6,465 nucleotides of DNA, taken from positions 1 to 6,465 of the forward strand of contig JAPOON010000039.1 of the NCBI GenBank assembly GCA_026713405.1. Direction: 5' to 3'. The notes below the pieces were generated by a model. That model saw nothing but the letters and a program-made list of their open reading frames with translations. It was not told the origin of the DNA and made no database searches. Each line of letters starts with the position of its first letter. Within the stretch, counting starts at the first letter, position 1. This stretch comes from Gammaproteobacteria bacterium (GTDB taxonomy: Bacteria > Pseudomonadota > Gammaproteobacteria > Pseudomonadales > Azotimanducaceae_A). Shown piece by piece: positions 5,741-6,465 of this stretch. The position numbers were made by a program, and so were the translations under genes.

Positions 5741-6465
5741 GTGAGTAGAGCCGGTCGCGGCAGGTTGGGCATCTGGCTGACCGCCATGTTCCTGTGCCTG
5801 GTGACGGCATCCGGGCTCGGCTGGTACAAGTACAGCCAGATACGCAGCGCCATGGCCTTTGCGGCCGCCTTTCCCGAGCCGGTTGAGGCGGTGGAGGGGT
5901 TCACTGCCCGCGAAGCACTCTGGCAACCCACCACCCGGATTACCGGGGAGGTGGTCGCCATCCGTTCGGTGACCATCGAGACGGAGATTGGCGGCGCCAT
6001 CGTTGAAGTGGGCGTGGCGCCCGGCGCCAGCGTGAGCGCCGGGCAACTGCTGGTGCGCCTCGATACCAGCGAGGAGCGGGCCCGGCTTGCATCCGCCGCG
6101 GCCGAACTGGAAATAGCCCGCCTGGCCCTGGCGCGCAGCGAGCGGCTGCTTGAAGCCAACCTCGGCACGGCCGAAGCGCGTGACGAAGCCCGGGCCCGGT
6201 TCGATGCGGCCGAGGCAGCCAGGCGGGGTATCGCCGCCGTCATCGCCAAGAAGCACCTGCGGGCGCCCTTCGCGGCTACGGCCGGCCTGCACGAACTCGA
6301 TGTGGGCCAGTTTCTCGACAAGGGCGAAGAGGTCGTCAGGCTCATCGGCACCGAGGACGCACTGTGGGTGGATTTCACGCTGCCGCAGGAAGACGCCACC
6401 CTGGTCGAAGGCGAGTTCGTGGACATCTTTCCCCACGGCGGCGACAGCAACCCGGTGCAGGCCCA
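5741..6465 (+). CDS. RND-type efflux periplasmic adaptor (membrane fusion protein), N-terminal part
   Basis: These are the first 241 residues of a HlyD/AcrA-like membrane fusion protein, which links an inner-membrane RND pump to an outer-membrane channel. A basic start (SRAGRGR) precedes a hydrophobic anchor at residues 10-28. Residues about 67-109 form the first half of the lipoyl-like domain, with the pattern GGAIVEVGVAPGASVSAGQLLVRLD (84-108). Residues 110-170 are a short alanine/glutamate/arginine-rich helical hairpin. The second lipoyl half follows, with RAPFAATAGLHELDVGQFL (174-192) and KGEEVVRLIG (194-203). ALWVDFTLPQ (207-216) opens the beta-barrel domain, and the rest lies beyond the window. 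The N-terminus shows no lipobox, so it is probably anchored by an uncleaved helix. The pump gene would be expected downstream, outside the window. The substrate is unknown. Confidence 0.93.
   Translation, partial: MSRAGRGRLGIWLTAMFLCLVTASGLGWYKYSQIRSAMAFAAAFPEPVEAVEGFTAREALWQPTTRITGEVVAIRSVTIETEIGGAIVEVGVAPGASVSAGQLLVRLDTSEERARLASAAAELEIARLALARSERLLEANLGTAEARDEARARFDAAEAARRGIAAVIAKKHLRAPFAATAGLHELDVGQFLDKGEEVVRLIGTEDALWVDFTLPQEDATLVEGEFVDIFPHGGDSNPVQA

Noticed and set aside
5544..5810. N-terminal extension of the FAD protein by 89 residues, to an upstream ATG at 5810
   Set aside because: It would overlap the efflux adaptor's 5' end on the other strand, has a low-complexity basic composition, and the internal ATG at 5543 has a strong AAGGAG ribosome site.
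5714..6450. Two overlapping open frames on the minus strand opposite the efflux adaptor
   Set aside because: One is a serine/alanine/arginine-rich shadow and neither has a family signature; the plus strand shows the full adaptor pattern.
1..6465. Mobile element, CRISPR array, tRNA or rRNA
   Set aside because: No transposase or integrase gene, spaced repeat array, tRNA-like cloverleaf or rRNA-like stretch was seen on either strand.

Overview
The window is GC-rich DNA with compact, mostly divergent or convergent gene pairs and Shine-Dalgarno ribosome sites. It is clearly bacterial. The RND-type membrane fusion protein, the DM13 protein and the general gene style suggest a Gram-negative proteobacterium, perhaps gammaproteobacterial, but nothing here fixes the taxon. 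I found no rRNA, tRNA, CRISPR array, insertion sequence or phage gene.

Layout from left to right. (1) The 5' part of an amidase-signature hydrolase on the minus strand runs off the left edge. Its last complete codon is the predicted nucleophilic serine. (2) A divergent spacer of about 165 bp holds two inverted repeats and a -10-like hexamer. (3) A small NTF2/SnoaL-like protein on the plus strand ends in a 4-base stop-to-stop overlap with (4) a membrane-anchored DM13-domain protein on the minus strand. (5) A spacer of about 210 bp leads to a plus-strand alpha/beta hydrolase of the homoserine acetyltransferase (MetX) superfamily with a complete Ser-Asp-His set. (6) Convergent to it, across 101 bp without a convincing terminator but with a 10-bp direct repeat, is an 878-residue minus-strand FAD/NAD(P)-binding protein. 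(7) A divergent spacer of about 200 bp contains a good operator-like inverted repeat. (8) The start of an RND-type periplasmic adaptor (membrane fusion protein) on the plus strand runs off the right edge.

The genes do not form one obvious pathway. No two neighbours in the same orientation form an operon inside the window, so functional links are weak. The only arrangements suggesting shared control are the two divergent pairs: amidase with NTF2-like protein, and FAD protein with efflux adaptor. The most unusual gene is the 878-residue flavoprotein. Its core resembles the YdhS-like FAD/NAD(P)-binding family, but it has an N-terminal region of about 105 residues, a charged C-terminal extension of about 150 residues, and an altered first glycine motif. 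I see no convincing multi-gene novel system; that protein and its upstream operator-like site are the best leads.
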